Source of the DNA: Litorilituus sediminis
GTDB taxonomy: Bacteria > Pseudomonadota > Gammaproteobacteria > Enterobacterales > Alteromonadaceae
Assembly: GCF_004295665.1 (NCBI RefSeq)
Contig: NZ_CP034759.1
Coordinates: 1,674,001 to 1,738,000, forward strand
DNA length: 64,000 nt
Direction: 5' to 3'
Part shown: piece after piece, positions 20,701 to 28,786 of the stretch
Layout of the letters: the number at the start of each line of letters is the position of its first letter
How positions within the stretch are numbered: position 1 is the stretch's first letter
The notes under the pieces: model-generated
Seen by the model: only the letters and a program-made list of their open reading frames with translations
What the model was told of the DNA's origin: nothing
The model's database searches: none
Translations under genes and position numbers: made by a program

Positions 20701-20839
20701 CAGATACTTGACCAGCAATGCTACCATTGATTTTGTTAGCCGCTATTGCGTTAGGCATTGAAAGCATTAATGCAGCACTAACAGCAACTGCAGCTAATGA
20801 TTTCTTTGACGTAAAGCCAGCTTTAATAAACTTAGACAT
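17762..20839 (-). CDS. TonB-dependent receptor with N-terminal carboxypeptidase-regulatory-like domain (Oar-like)
   Basis: 1025 residues, start supported by AAGGGG nine bases upstream. Signal peptide (1-33) ending AIAA, then a carboxypeptidase-regulatory-like beta-sandwich (about 38-118; GSIAGQVSV, TVTDSNGNFNMKALPIGNYTIRFVKNGYE). The TonB box region ERISVTGSKVQM, plug (ENGYFLNGLNITDI ... VVTGGVSAEYGQFIGGVTDLVSKSGDNEF) and barrel follow, ending FLFTARYDF. Oar-like receptors are associated with peptide or protein uptake. A perfect 16-bp palindrome, the putative GntR operator, is 77 bases upstream, tying it to the hydroxyproline genes. Confidence 0.93.
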   Translation of the reverse strand: MSKFIKAGFTSKKSLAAVAVSAALMLSMPNAIAANKINGSIAGQVSVESGSSLENVQVEIKHESKGLVRSTVTDSNGNFNMKALPIGNYTIRFVKNGYETIEEQKVTVKAGTKASFNIAMFTSSDLERISVTGSKVQMVDFESSTTQLVVTAEDLAKLPVGQDLTSVALLAPGSSLAADPDDDYGRGASFNGASVAENGYFLNGLNITDIRKGLGHVDLPWEAIAQTNVVTGGVSAEYGQFIGGVTDLVSKSGDNEFKFGVTVDYIPSSLSSTSPDTWGYDTTADENGNYPFDPIMIDNNGDSSYEEIRYNIYASGAIIEDTLFFYGIFNPQKIDDDYANEKAELSERRYSYQDEEADYWLAKVDWFINDEHSLGITALNNEWEKDYYFRTGPSGALSDPEKSTWGGSMWSVNYDGIITDEITLSAIYGVTEQTSNSINPTADMTPIWDRRDAWGWDKMGDWVGTYRNELRDDQRTQFRVDLDWEIGDHTIRFGYSQEVVETSDNIEYAGDGREYEYRIMSQGTLDWINGERAKLGQGPAEGIAAGDDYFRARRYDRVGTAESVNRAFYIQDTWNVTDEVTLNIGLRNSAFESKTGEGDTYAEMDNQWAPRLGAIWDVGGEGVTKVSVNYGRYYMPISPNTSVRMTLGETNQYDYATFDSIGADYLPVNPESMYLLNYGDGTFTQPHETLVDADLDPMYSDEISVSVTHELNENWIVGARYLYQDLISSIEDTNMKYTLTKWMEQNPEEAAKLDPNWDISSSWVGIVINPGSPVHLAYDQNEDGVISGGEGVTWSADYIGLPKAERTYQALEFTLEGKPTENSTLQASYTYSKSEGNTEGLVSGTHSQADPGWSGSFDSPEFTDYSYGRTSNDIPHKFKVFGGYDITDNLNVGLVFFAQEGRARNILGYHPTDAGSCAPEKDVTWCEDWDRENFYTNGEPSPRGAGGHGDWITSLDMSVNYRIDVGYGEVLLSAKVFNVLDSNTATTYNDMTEFDKTIGLKDPNYGNPTSYQAPRSFLFTARYDF

Positions 20840-21286
20840 TATTACCCCTTGGTTTCATTATTATGTTTTTTCTTATTTTAAGATTCACTACCGTGGCAGT
20901 TCATCAAACAAACACATATTGTATACAATATATATACATCGAGTATATTTCAGCCATAAGTTACGATCAATAACTTTTTAACGCATTTATATGACAATTA
21001 AATATAACCATTAAAAACATATAGTTACCTATTATACGAGACTTTTCGGAGTTTTAAAGGAGTCTAAATAACAGCCAAATCGCTCAGAAAACAGACAGGG
21101 AATTACATAAAATCACTAAGAAAAGCGGATCTTTTTTGAATTTTTTAGCAATAAATATGAATAAAAACCTGACCAATTAGTAAACAAATACATAATTGAG
21201 CCATGCCTATAATTGAATACTGCTATATGCTTTAAGAAATGAAGGGTTAGCTTGCCAAAATCATGGTAGGAATAATGAAGCTTAAG
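20840..21286. other. Upstream region of the Oar-like receptor
   Basis: No gene seen. Strongly AT-rich, with the palindrome at 20916-20931 close to the receptor start. The remainder up to the tRNA terminator shows nothing I can name. Confidence 0.5.
20916..20931. promoter_or_regulatory. Candidate GntR operator, perfect palindrome
   Basis: ATATTGTATACAATAT is a perfect 16-bp palindrome containing the 12-mer ATTGTATACAAT shared with 27319-27330. It lies 77-92 bases upstream of the Oar-like receptor. The GTATAC centre with flanking TTG/CAA fits operators of FCD-type GntR regulators, one of which is encoded at 23673-24344. Confidence 0.65.
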
Positions 21287-21293
21287 ATCAAAA

Positions 21294-21317
21294 AAGCCTT
21301 AGCATAAGCTAAGGCTT
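21294..21317 (-). terminator. Terminator of tRNA-Phe
   Basis: Ten-base arms AAGCCTTAGC / GCTAAGGCTT with a four-base loop, followed on the minus strand by TTTTGATC. It lies six bases beyond the tRNA CCA end. Confidence 0.85.
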
Positions 21318-21322
21318 CAATA

Positions 21323-21398
21323 TGGTGCCCCGACCCGGAATTGAACCAGGGACACGAGGATTTTCAATCCTCTGCTCTACCAACTGAGCTATCGGGGC
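21323..21398 (-). tRNA. tRNA-Phe (GAA)
   Basis: 76 nt with a complete cloverleaf: acceptor GCCCCGA/TCGGGGC, D-arm AGCTCAGTTGGTAGAGC, anticodon loop TTGAAAA with GAA, T-arm GGTTCAATTCC and encoded CCA. The sequence is identical to the plus-strand copy at 35134-35209. Confidence 0.98.
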
Positions 21399-21429
21399 AT
21401 TAACAAGTAGGGCTTGCTAAAGAGCGCGT

Positions 21430-21458
21430 ATAATAGCTAGATTTGATCTGTCTAGCAA
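21430..21458 (-). promoter_or_regulatory. Promoter of tRNA-Phe
   Basis: On the minus strand TTGCTA (21453-21458) and TATTAT (21430-21435) are 17 bases apart, followed by a GC-rich discriminator ACGCGC. Such discriminators are typical of stringently controlled stable-RNA promoters. Confidence 0.65.
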
Positions 21459-21502
21459 CTGTTTTTTAAGGTAGTTTAACAAAATTATTTGATTGTTCAG
21501 CG

Positions 21503-21811
21503 CTACAATTCAAAGTCGCTAAAATCTAGATCACTATCTTTTTTTATTGAAGTTTTACTTGGTGGATCAAGTAATGAGGGTTGCATATCTTCAACAGGCG
21601 GCTGTTCAACAACTTTTGCTTTTTGTTTACTTAATTTACGCTTACGTCTTTGAATACAGCGCTTAATAACTTTCTGCTTGTCATCATTATCATACTCGCC
21701 CCAAGACTGACGCTCTTCACGCGTTCTCATGCAACCTAGACAATAACCCTTCTCATCAGATTGGCAAATACCAACACAGGGGCTTGGTACATCAAAAAAG
21801 TCTAGTTGCAT
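21503..21811 (-). CDS. DUF1289 family small cysteine protein
   Basis: 102 residues. The DUF1289 core occupies residues 9-40: SPCVGICQSDEKGYCLGCMRTREE..W, with four cysteines spaced like a small metal-binding knuckle. The C-terminal half is very basic then acidic (KKRKLSKQKAK ... SDLDFSDFEL) and probably disordered. Function unknown; the family is widespread in proteobacteria. It stands alone between SulP and the tRNA. Confidence 0.85.
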   Translation of the reverse strand: MQLDFFDVPSPCVGICQSDEKGYCLGCMRTREERQSWGEYDNDDKQKVIKRCIQRRKRKLSKQKAKVVEQPPVEDMQPSLLDPPSKTSIKKDSDLDFSDFEL

Positions 21812-21899
21812 ATATGATACATCCCTTTTAACTAAAGTACGCTGAACACTCTACTTAATTAAGTATAAGCTAACAACGTACTTTTTAAACTGAATTAAG

Positions 21900-23456
21900 C
21901 TAAGCAAGCTTGTCAGTGGCAATATGATAATCAGGATCTTCAATTAGATTTAGCTCTACTAACTTATCTGCTTTTTCTAATAAATCCTTACACTCTTGGT
22001 TTAAGTGCATTAAATGCATAGTTTTACCGCGTGATAGATAACGTTCAGCTAAGGTATCAATTGCTTCAATAGCAGAGTGATCAGCAACTCGGGCATTCTT
22101 AAATTCAACAATCACATCGTCACTGTCTTCATCAGGTTTAAATTGCTCCAAGAAGTTTGATACAGAGCCAAAGAAGATTGGACCATTTACTTCATAAACG
22201 GTTGAGCCTTTCTCATTAGTAGTTCGAGTCACTAAAATATGTTTCGCATGCTCCCATGCAAATACAAGCGCCGAAACAATAACACCAACAACTACAGCTA
22301 CCGCTAAATCTGTTGCCACCGTAACACCTGATACTAGTACGATAACGAATGCATCAGCTTTAGGCACTTTGCCTAAGATTCTAAAACTTGACCACTCAAA
22401 AGTACCAATAACAACAATAAACATTACACCAACTAAAGCAGCCAATGGAATTATTTCAATTAAGCTTGAAGCAAAAAGAATAAAGCCTAACAGTGCCACA
22501 GCCGCAGTAATTCCCGAAGCTCGACCTCGACCACCTGAATTTACATTAATCATAGATTGACCAATCATGGCACAACCACCCATACCGCCAAAAAAGCCTG
22601 TTACTGTGTTAGCCACCCCCTGAGCAATACACTCTTTATTACCACGGCCACGAGTTCCGGTTAATTCATCAATAAGAGTTAAGGTTAACAGTGATTCAAT
22701 CAAGCCAATAGCAGCAAGCACTAAAGCAAACGGTAAGATAATAGTTAATGTTTCTAAGTTAAAAGGCACATTGGGAATAGAAAATTGTGGTAAGCCACCC
22801 GCAATAGATGCTGCTGGATCATTGGTCATATCTCTAACAAAATCAACTACAGTGCGAGCTTCAAGCCCTAGACTTTGCACCAGTACAGTAACAACAACAA
22901 TAGCAACAAGTGAAGAAGGTACCGCTTTAGTAAGCTTTGGCAATAAATGAATAATTGCCATAGTAAGAATAATCAAGCCCGCCATAGTATATAACGCTTG
23001 TCCTTGCATCCACTCAAGCTCACCTGCACTATTAGTGACTTTAAATTGGCCTAATTGAGCTAAGAAGATAACAATAGCTAAACCATTAACAAAACCTAAC
23101 ATTACTGGATGAGGTACTAAACGGATAAATTTACCTAACTTAAATAGCCCTGCCAGTATTTGCAGTAAGCCGGTCAGTACGACAGTAGCAAACAGGTATT
23201 CAACACCATGAATTGCCACTAAGCTCACCATCACTACTGCCATAGCACCAGTAGCACCAGAGATCATACCTGGGCGGCCACCAAAAATAGAGGTAATTAA
23301 CCCCACCATAAAGGCAGCGTATAAACCAACGAGTGGCTCTACACCCGCAACAAAAGCAAATGCTACCGCTTCTGGCACTAAGGCTAAAGCTACGGTTAAG
23401 CCCGATAGCACATCATTTTTCAAGTTAGCAACTTTACTTGCGTGTAATTCAAACAT
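21900..23456 (-). CDS. SulP (SLC26) family anion transporter with STAS domain
   Basis: 518 residues from ATG 23456, with AAGAGA nine bases upstream; the frame extends 24 codons further but the family N-terminus ([23 protein letters not shown]) favours this start. Ten to fourteen membrane helices lie over residues 15-400, including the family block [17 protein letters not shown]. The C-terminal STAS domain is at about 420-510 ([22 protein letters not shown]). SulP proteins carry sulfate, bicarbonate or dicarboxylates, and the substrate is undetermined. It may be cotranscribed with the upstream GntR gene, though a 17-bp inverted repeat separates them. Confidence 0.92.
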   Translation of the reverse strand: MFELHASKVANLKNDVLSGLTVALALVPEAVAFAFVAGVEPLVGLYAAFMVGLITSIFGGRPGMISGATGAMAVVMVSLVAIHGVEYLFATVVLTGLLQILAGLFKLGKFIRLVPHPVMLGFVNGLAIVIFLAQLGQFKVTNSAGELEWMQGQALYTMAGLIILTMAIIHLLPKLTKAVPSSLVAIVVVTVLVQSLGLEARTVVDFVRDMTNDPAASIAGGLPQFSIPNVPFNLETLTIILPFALVLAAIGLIESLLTLTLIDELTGTRGRGNKECIAQGVANTVTGFFGGMGGCAMIGQSMINVNSGGRGRASGITAAVALLGFILFASSLIEIIPLAALVGVMFIVVIGTFEWSSFRILGKVPKADAFVIVLVSGVTVATDLAVAVVVGVIVSALVFAWEHAKHILVTRTTNEKGSTVYEVNGPIFFGSVSNFLEQFKPDEDSDDVIVEFKNARVADHSAIEAIDTLAERYLSRGKTMHLMHLNQECKDLLEKADKLVELNLIEDPDYHIATDKLA

Positions 23457-23604
23457 TATGATCTCTTGAGTTTCTGTGCACTGATTTTGAACAATCAGTA
23501 ACAAACAGGGTTGGTTAATCTTGTACACCTATTAGCATAGATAAATTAACAAGATGTATTGATTTTAAAGGGCGGGAATACTAAAGATTTATAGGGGGAA
23601 AGTC

Positions 23605-23647
23605 AATATTTGCTTACTTTTAGTACAAGCAAAAGTAAGCAAATATT
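23605..23647. repeat. Perfect 17-bp inverted repeat
   Basis: Arms 23605-23621 and 23631-23647 (AATATTTGCTTACTTTT and its complement) flank a nine-base loop. There is no T run on either strand, so it is a weak terminator at best. It could be an mRNA processing hairpin or an operator between the GntR gene and SulP. Confidence 0.7.
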
Positions 23648-23672
23648 TAGACTATAGATATAACTGAAAAGG

Positions 23673-24344
23673 CTACTGGCTAATTACGGATTCACGTTGT
23701 TCTAAGAATGCTTTGATTTCATCCCTTGAACCCAAAATATGCTGTCTTAAAATTTCTACAGCCTGTTCAACATCACCTGACTTACAACATTCAAGTAATT
23801 GATTATGCTCTGGACCTGCTTTTGAAATACCACCAGCCCATAATAAATGCATACGAATATAACGATCAGCATTCTTATTTAGCGTGTTAACTAAATCTTG
23901 AGTTTGTGGTCTGTTAGCAGCAGAGTACAGACAATTATGATAACGAGAGTTTAGCTCGCTCCAAGTATTGGCAGCATTCTCTTTACCTAATGCCTTATCA
24001 AGTTGTGATAAGATATCGGTAGCTTCAGCTAACTTAGCTTCAGTTAATAAAGGCAATGAAGCTGCTAATAAGTTACATTCGATCATTGCTCTTAGCTCGA
24101 ACAATTCATCAACTTGATCAGCATTTAATTCAGTGGCAGTTGCCCCTTTATGCGGCTCAAAAGAAACTAAACCTTCAGCTTCTAGTTGCAGCAGTGCTTC
24201 CCTTACCGGAATTCGACTTACATTTAATTCTTCAGCTAAGGCTGCTTGTCTTAACGGATCTCCCGCCTTAATTTCGCCACTGAGAATCTTCTCTCTCAGT
24301 GTTTCAACCACTAGCTGCGTTCTAGTTTTATATACTATGGTCAT
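23673..24344 (-). CDS. GntR family transcriptional regulator, FCD (FadR C-terminal) type
   Basis: 223 residues. N-terminal winged helix (about 5-72) with the GntR pattern LREKILSGEIKAGDPLRQAALAEELNVSRIPVREALLQLEAEGLV. All-helical FCD effector domain (about 78-212) with candidate metal ligands in ELRAMIE, NSRYHNCLY and QHILGSRDE. It lies directly after the hydroxyproline genes on the same strand but behind a terminator. It is the natural candidate to bind the ATTGTATACAAT palindromes upstream of the FAD dehydrogenase and the TonB receptors. The inducer, perhaps a hydroxyproline intermediate, is inference. Confidence 0.9.
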   Translation of the reverse strand: MTIVYKTRTQLVVETLREKILSGEIKAGDPLRQAALAEELNVSRIPVREALLQLEAEGLVSFEPHKGATATELNADQVDELFELRAMIECNLLAASLPLLTEAKLAEATDILSQLDKALGKENAANTWSELNSRYHNCLYSAANRPQTQDLVNTLNKNADRYIRMHLLWAGGISKAGPEHNQLLECCKSGDVEQAVEILRQHILGSRDEIKAFLEQRESVISQ

Positions 24345-24401
24345 AACATGTTTCCTAAAAGTACTGGCACATATTATAAGGACTCTTTAACATAAAACCA
24401 T

Positions 24402-24431
24402 AAAAAAAGGAGCTATTTTTCAATAACTCCT
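24402..24431 (-). terminator. Terminator after the semialdehyde dehydrogenase
   Basis: On the minus strand AGGAGTTATT pairs with AATAGCTCCT (one wobble) and is followed by seven Ts. It isolates the dehydrogenase from the GntR gene, which therefore likely has its own promoter. Confidence 0.75.
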
Positions 24432-24463
24432 CATTTTTTTTGCATTTTTACGCAAAAGAACAA

Positions 24464-25984
24464 CTATTTTAACAATTCAGGCAATAATTCTGCTGGCATG
24501 TTTTGGTAACAAATTGGTCTTTGGAAACGCGTAATCGCTTTACTACCAACTGAGGTTGTACGTAAATCAGTTGATGCTGGGAATGGACCACCATGGTTCA
24601 TTGAAGCACAAACTTCTACACCGGTAGGCATTTGGTTGTAAATTAAACGTCCTACTTTATGTACTAATAACTGAGCAACTTGACGTGTTGCCTCTAAATC
24701 AGCATCAACGGCATGTATAGCACCTGTTAACTGACCTTTGATGTAAGAAATAAATTCTTGTTGCTCAGCAGCGTCTTTACAGCGAACAATTAATGCAGTA
24801 GAACCAAAGACTTCTTCACGTAAAAGCTCATTTGTTTTAAACGTTGCTAAGTCAGTTGAGAATAAGTTAGCACGAGCGTGGTGTGCTACTTCTGCTGCTT
24901 GGCCTTCTGCGACTAATGTTGCTCCAGACTTTTTCCACTCTTCAACTGTGTCGATATAACCTTGTGCCATTTTCGGCGTTAACATCACACCTGCTGGTTG
25001 TGCGCTAATTGCTTTAGCCGCAGCAGCTTCAAATGCAGCGTAATTATCATCTTCAACAACAACCCATAAACCTGGGCTAGTACAGAACTGGCCCTGACCC
25101 ATCATTAATGAGCCAACTAAGGCTTCAGCTAATGCCGGACCATCTTGTGCTACTTTATTCGCCATGATCATTTGTGGGTTTAAGCTACCTAATTCACCGT
25201 AAAAAGGAATTGGCTCAGGGCGCTCGTTGATTTGTTGTTGTAAAATTAAACCAACACGCTCAGAACCAGTAAAGCCTACAGCTTTTACTAGTGGGTGAGT
25301 TACAATTTGAGTGGCAATACCATAATTTTTACCTTGAAGTAATGAGAATACACCTTTAGGTAATTGACAAATTTCAATCGCTTTTAGAATCGCCTGTGCT
25401 ACTAATTCAGCAGTACCTGGGTGTGCTGCGTGAGCTTTCATTATAACAGGACAACCTGCCGCTAAGGCAGAGGCTGTATCACCACCAGCAGTTGAAAATG
25501 CTAATGGGAAGTTACTTGCCGCAAAAACACCAACAACACCTAGAGGGATATAACCTAAACGAGTATCAGGCTTAGGCAATGGCTCACGTGCTGGATCTGC
25601 TAAATCAATCACAGCATCGTACTCACCACTTTCTAATAAGTCAGCAAATAAGTTTAATTGACCAACCGTACGACCACGCTCACCTTGAATGCGCATAGCT
25701 GGTAAGCCTGTTTCTGTGGTTGCAATTTCAACAAGCTCATCGCCTAAAGCAACAATTTGCTCACCAATGGTACGTAAAAATTGTGCACGCATAGCAGGCT
25801 CTAACGTGCCAAACGTTTTAAATGCTTCATTAGCAGCAGTAATTGCTTCATTTACTTCAGCTTCTGTTGCATCTGCATATGTTTGAGCTAATGCTTCACC
25901 TGATTGTGCATCAAATGCTGTAAAACCGCCTTCTACTTCGCCAGTCCATTCACCGGCAACTAAATTTTTACCTGAAATAGTCAT
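24464..25984 (-). CDS. Alpha-ketoglutaric semialdehyde (2,5-dioxovalerate) dehydrogenase
   Basis: 506 residues from ATG 25984, with GAAGAG as ribosome site; two earlier in-frame ATGs at 25990 and 26011 are less well placed. Aldehyde dehydrogenase fold: catalytic Cys in GQFCTSPG near residue 300, general base Glu in PFYGELGSLNP, and NADP-site SERVGLILQQ. The FYGELGSLNPQ segment is characteristic of the KGSADH group rather than betaine or lactaldehyde enzymes. It oxidises 2,5-dioxopentanoate to 2-oxoglutarate, the last step of hydroxyproline (also pentose or glucarate) catabolism. It lies 69 bases after the epimerase gene in one operon. Confidence 0.88.
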   Translation of the reverse strand: MTISGKNLVAGEWTGEVEGGFTAFDAQSGEALAQTYADATEAEVNEAITAANEAFKTFGTLEPAMRAQFLRTIGEQIVALGDELVEIATTETGLPAMRIQGERGRTVGQLNLFADLLESGEYDAVIDLADPAREPLPKPDTRLGYIPLGVVGVFAASNFPLAFSTAGGDTASALAAGCPVIMKAHAAHPGTAELVAQAILKAIEICQLPKGVFSLLQGKNYGIATQIVTHPLVKAVGFTGSERVGLILQQQINERPEPIPFYGELGSLNPQMIMANKVAQDGPALAEALVGSLMMGQGQFCTSPGLWVVVEDDNYAAFEAAAAKAISAQPAGVMLTPKMAQGYIDTVEEWKKSGATLVAEGQAAEVAHHARANLFSTDLATFKTNELLREEVFGSTALIVRCKDAAEQQEFISYIKGQLTGAIHAVDADLEATRQVAQLLVHKVGRLIYNQMPTGVEVCASMNHGGPFPASTDLRTTSVGSKAITRFQRPICYQNMPAELLPELLK

Positions 25985-26053
25985 ATTCATCTCTTCATTT
26001 AACAAGGCCATGTGTTAGCGCATGGCATAATTGACTAATGTTTGTTGTTATTG

Positions 26054-27067
26054 TTAATTAACAATAAAACCAAACGCATACGGATCATCATCATCAATGG
26101 TAATAGTGTTTTGACCAAAAACATGTGCCCAACCTTGAATACTTGGTTTAATCGCAGTAATTTCACCGTTTGGCGTATTTAACTGCACCGTTTCTTCAAT
26201 CTTGCCAATAAACTGGCTGCCGATATAACTTTCATGGATAAAAGTTTCACCTGCTTTTAAGTGACCTTTGGCGAATAGCTGAGCCATACGCGCACTAGTA
26301 CCCGTACCACATGGCGAGCGATCGATTGCTTTATCGCCATAAAATACTGCGTTTGCAGCATCAGAATTTACATTTTGGCCTTTACCAGTCCAAAGTACAT
26401 GAGAAACACCACATACCGTTGGATCATCTGGGTGTACACAAGAAACCGCTCTACTCGCGGCTTCTCTTACAATAGGGCTCCAGTGTAATATTTCGCTTGC
26501 ACTCCACTCATCAATACCAGGGAAGTTATCTTGCGGTTCAACTATTACGTAATAATTACCACCATATGAAACATCAACCACAAGCTTACCTAAGCCTTCA
26601 ATTTCCAAGGTTACATCACGATGAGCCAAGTATGCTGGCACGTTAAAAATCTTAACTGCGGTAACTTTTTTACCTTCTTGCTGATATTCAATGCGAATTT
26701 GTCCAGCAGGTACGTCCAAAATAAGGTGTCCCGGCTCTCTTGGCGTAATTAAGCCAGCTTCTAATGCAGAGGTAACAGTACCTATCGTACCGTGACCACA
26801 CATAGGTAAACAGCCAGACGTTTCAATAAATAAAATAGACGCATCAGCATTTTCGCTGCATGGTGGGTATAAGAACGACCCTGACATCATATCGTGGCCG
26901 CGAGGCTCAAACATCAACCCTTGACGGATCCAGTCATAATTTTCTAGAAAATCTTGACGTTTCTCACTCATAGTTTCACCCTTTAAATTTGGGTGACCGC
27001 TTGTTACCAATCGAACAGGATTGCCACATGTGTGAGCATCAATGCATGCATATGTGCCTTTTATCAT
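26054..27067 (-). CDS. 4-hydroxyproline 2-epimerase (proline racemase family)
   Basis: 337 residues. Both catalytic cysteines of the epimerase subgroup are present: C90 in PMCGHGT and C253 in SPCGTGTSAR. In trans-3-hydroxyproline dehydratases one of these is Ser or Thr, so that activity is unlikely. The enzyme converts trans-4-hydroxy-L-proline to cis-4-hydroxy-D-proline in the cytoplasm. It heads an operon with the semialdehyde dehydrogenase and is divergent from the FAD dehydrogenase that should use its product. Confidence 0.92.
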   Translation of the reverse strand: MIKGTYACIDAHTCGNPVRLVTSGHPNLKGETMSEKRQDFLENYDWIRQGLMFEPRGHDMMSGSFLYPPCSENADASILFIETSGCLPMCGHGTIGTVTSALEAGLITPREPGHLILDVPAGQIRIEYQQEGKKVTAVKIFNVPAYLAHRDVTLEIEGLGKLVVDVSYGGNYYVIVEPQDNFPGIDEWSASEILHWSPIVREAASRAVSCVHPDDPTVCGVSHVLWTGKGQNVNSDAANAVFYGDKAIDRSPCGTGTSARMAQLFAKGHLKAGETFIHESYIGSQFIGKIEETVQLNTPNGEITAIKPSIQGWAHVFGQNTITIDDDDPYAFGFIVN

Positions 27068-27423
27068 AGTGTTCCCTAACTTTAATTATCAAAAAGCCCA
27101 CCTTGAGGAATCAAAGTGAGCGACATCATTGTATTTTATAACGTTTAACACGAATTAAAGGTTAAACTTTGTTAAGTAATGTCAGTAGTAAGGGCTTAGC
27201 TATATTATGCGCTTACTGCTGGACAGGCGCTTACCTGTCTACCTCTCAATCACTTTATTATTTATTAGTCAAAATAAACAGCATACTTTTGAAAGTATTA
27301 CTAGTACCAACATCGAATATTGTATACAATTATTTCAATCAAGCAAGTGCTAAATCAAATTTTTGCATATAAAAGTTTATATAATACTCCACGCTAGAAG
27401 CGCTATTTTACAGGATATTTTTA
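27068..27423. other. Divergent regulatory region of the hydroxyproline genes
   Basis: It separates the epimerase and the FAD dehydrogenase and carries the perfect 12-bp GntR-like palindrome at 27319-27330. A TATAAT hexamer at 27380-27385 could be the -10 of the rightward gene. The open frame at 27169-27372 has no ribosome site and is disregarded. Confidence 0.6.
27319..27330. promoter_or_regulatory. Candidate GntR operator, perfect palindrome
   Basis: ATTGTATACAAT is identical to the core of the site at 20916-20931. It lies 94 bases upstream of the FAD dehydrogenase and 252 bases upstream of the epimerase start, so it could serve either or both divergent promoters. Confidence 0.65.
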
Positions 27424-28698
27424 ATGAACCATAGTAACAACAAACACATAGCAGTAGTTGGTGCCGGTATTATCGGTATTAATTGTGCCTTATCATTAAG
27501 AAACCTTGGCTATGAAGTAACACTCATAGATAAAGAAGGTGTAGGTTCGGGTTGTTCTCAACGAAATGCTGGTCATTTTGCTACCGAGCAAGTATTTCCT
27601 TTAGCTGAAGCGGGGTTATTGTTACAACTTCCTAAGTTATTACTTGATCCACTAGGCCCTATGGCTCTTTCGCCAAGTTATTTTCCTAAAGCATTACCTT
27701 GGTTTCTTCGTTTTATGGCTAATATGCCAAGTAAAATTCGTAATAAAAATAGTGAAGCAATTAAGGCACTTAATAAAAATGCTATCGACTATTACAAGCC
27801 TTTATTAAAAGACGCTAACGCAGAGCACTTACTAACGACAGACGGTAGCCTATTAGTATTTGAAGATACCCCATATGATGAAGTGAAGCGCCACTGGCAA
27901 CACTACCATGGCGCAGGAGTTAGCGTTGAGCTATTAAATCGTCAACAAACCCTGGCACTAGAGCCAAACTTAAGTGGTAAAATTAATCATGCCCTTTATT
28001 TCACTGATGTTGGTCATACAGCAAGCCCAGCAGCCATTTGTGATGCCTTAGCCGAGTCTGCGTTTGCTAAAGGTGTTCACTACCAACAATTAGAAATAAG
28101 CAATATCAGCGACAATAAAGATGGCGTAACCATTACAGCTAATGAGCAAAGCTACCAGTTTGATCAAATCGTTATTGCCACCGGCGCATGGTCAAAAGCA
28201 GTGTTAGCCCAACTAGGTTATAAACTGCCACTGGAAGTAGAGCGCGGTTATTCTCTTGATATTGCCGATAAGCAAGAAGGTACACCTTCGCTAAATCGCC
28301 CTGTAGCCTCAGCAGAAAGAAAGTTCATTATGACACCTATGCAGCATGGTTTAAGGCTATCTGGTACGGTTGAGTTTGCTGGTCTTAAGCAAAAGCCTAA
28401 CTACAAGCGCGCTGATTTATTATTTCAACATGCAAATAAAATGTTAGATGAGATTAGCGATTTTGATCCTAAATCAGCAAGTGACGAGCAACGTTGGCTT
28501 GGTTTTAGACCATCACTCCCTGACTCTTTACCTGTTATAGGCAGAGCGCCAAATCATGACAATATATTCTGCGCTTTAGGTCATCAACACTTAGGGTTGA
28601 CGCAAGGAGCTATCACAGGTGCGCTAATTGGTCAGCTTATTCAAGGGGAGAAAACCGATATAGACTTATCCCCATACAGCCTTGCTAGATTTAACTAA
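27424..28698 (+). CDS. FAD-dependent D-amino acid dehydrogenase, probable D-hydroxyproline dehydrogenase
   Basis: 424 residues; AGGA lies eight bases before the ATG. DAO-family fold: dinucleotide-binding VVGAGIIGINCALSLRNLGYEVTLIDKE at residues 11-38, GSGCSQRNAGH, and the C-terminal FAD-closing block GFRPSLPDSLPVIGRAP..NIFCALGHQHLGLT. It resembles DadA and the single-subunit D-hydroxyproline dehydrogenases. By context it oxidises cis-4-hydroxy-D-proline to 1-pyrroline-4-hydroxy-2-carboxylate, passing electrons to the respiratory chain. Divergent from the epimerase and preceded by the shared palindrome. Confidence 0.85.
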   Translation: MNHSNNKHIAVVGAGIIGINCALSLRNLGYEVTLIDKEGVGSGCSQRNAGHFATEQVFPLAEAGLLLQLPKLLLDPLGPMALSPSYFPKALPWFLRFMANMPSKIRNKNSEAIKALNKNAIDYYKPLLKDANAEHLLTTDGSLLVFEDTPYDEVKRHWQHYHGAGVSVELLNRQQTLALEPNLSGKINHALYFTDVGHTASPAAICDALAESAFAKGVHYQQLEISNISDNKDGVTITANEQSYQFDQIVIATGAWSKAVLAQLGYKLPLEVERGYSLDIADKQEGTPSLNRPVASAERKFIMTPMQHGLRLSGTVEFAGLKQKPNYKRADLLFQHANKMLDEISDFDPKSASDEQRWLGFRPSLPDSLPVIGRAPNHDNIFCALGHQHLGLTQGAITGALIGQLIQGEKTDIDLSPYSLARFN

Positions 28699-28731
28699 TA
28701 AAATACTCAACTAATAAAGCACTCAATTAAT

Positions 28732-28768
28732 AAAGACAAAAGCGGCATTTACAGCCGCTTTTGTCTTT
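28732..28768. terminator. Bidirectional terminator
   Basis: Fifteen-base perfect arms AAAGACAAAAGCGGC / GCCGCTTTTGTCTTT with a seven-base loop. It lies between the convergent FAD dehydrogenase and histidine kinase genes and serves both. Confidence 0.85.
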
Positions 28769-28786
28769 ATTGGCTAATAATAAATA

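Noticed and set aside
27169..27372. 67-codon plus-strand open frame in the hydroxyproline regulatory region
   Set aside because: No ribosome binding site, unusual composition, and it overlaps the palindromic operator; treated as noise.
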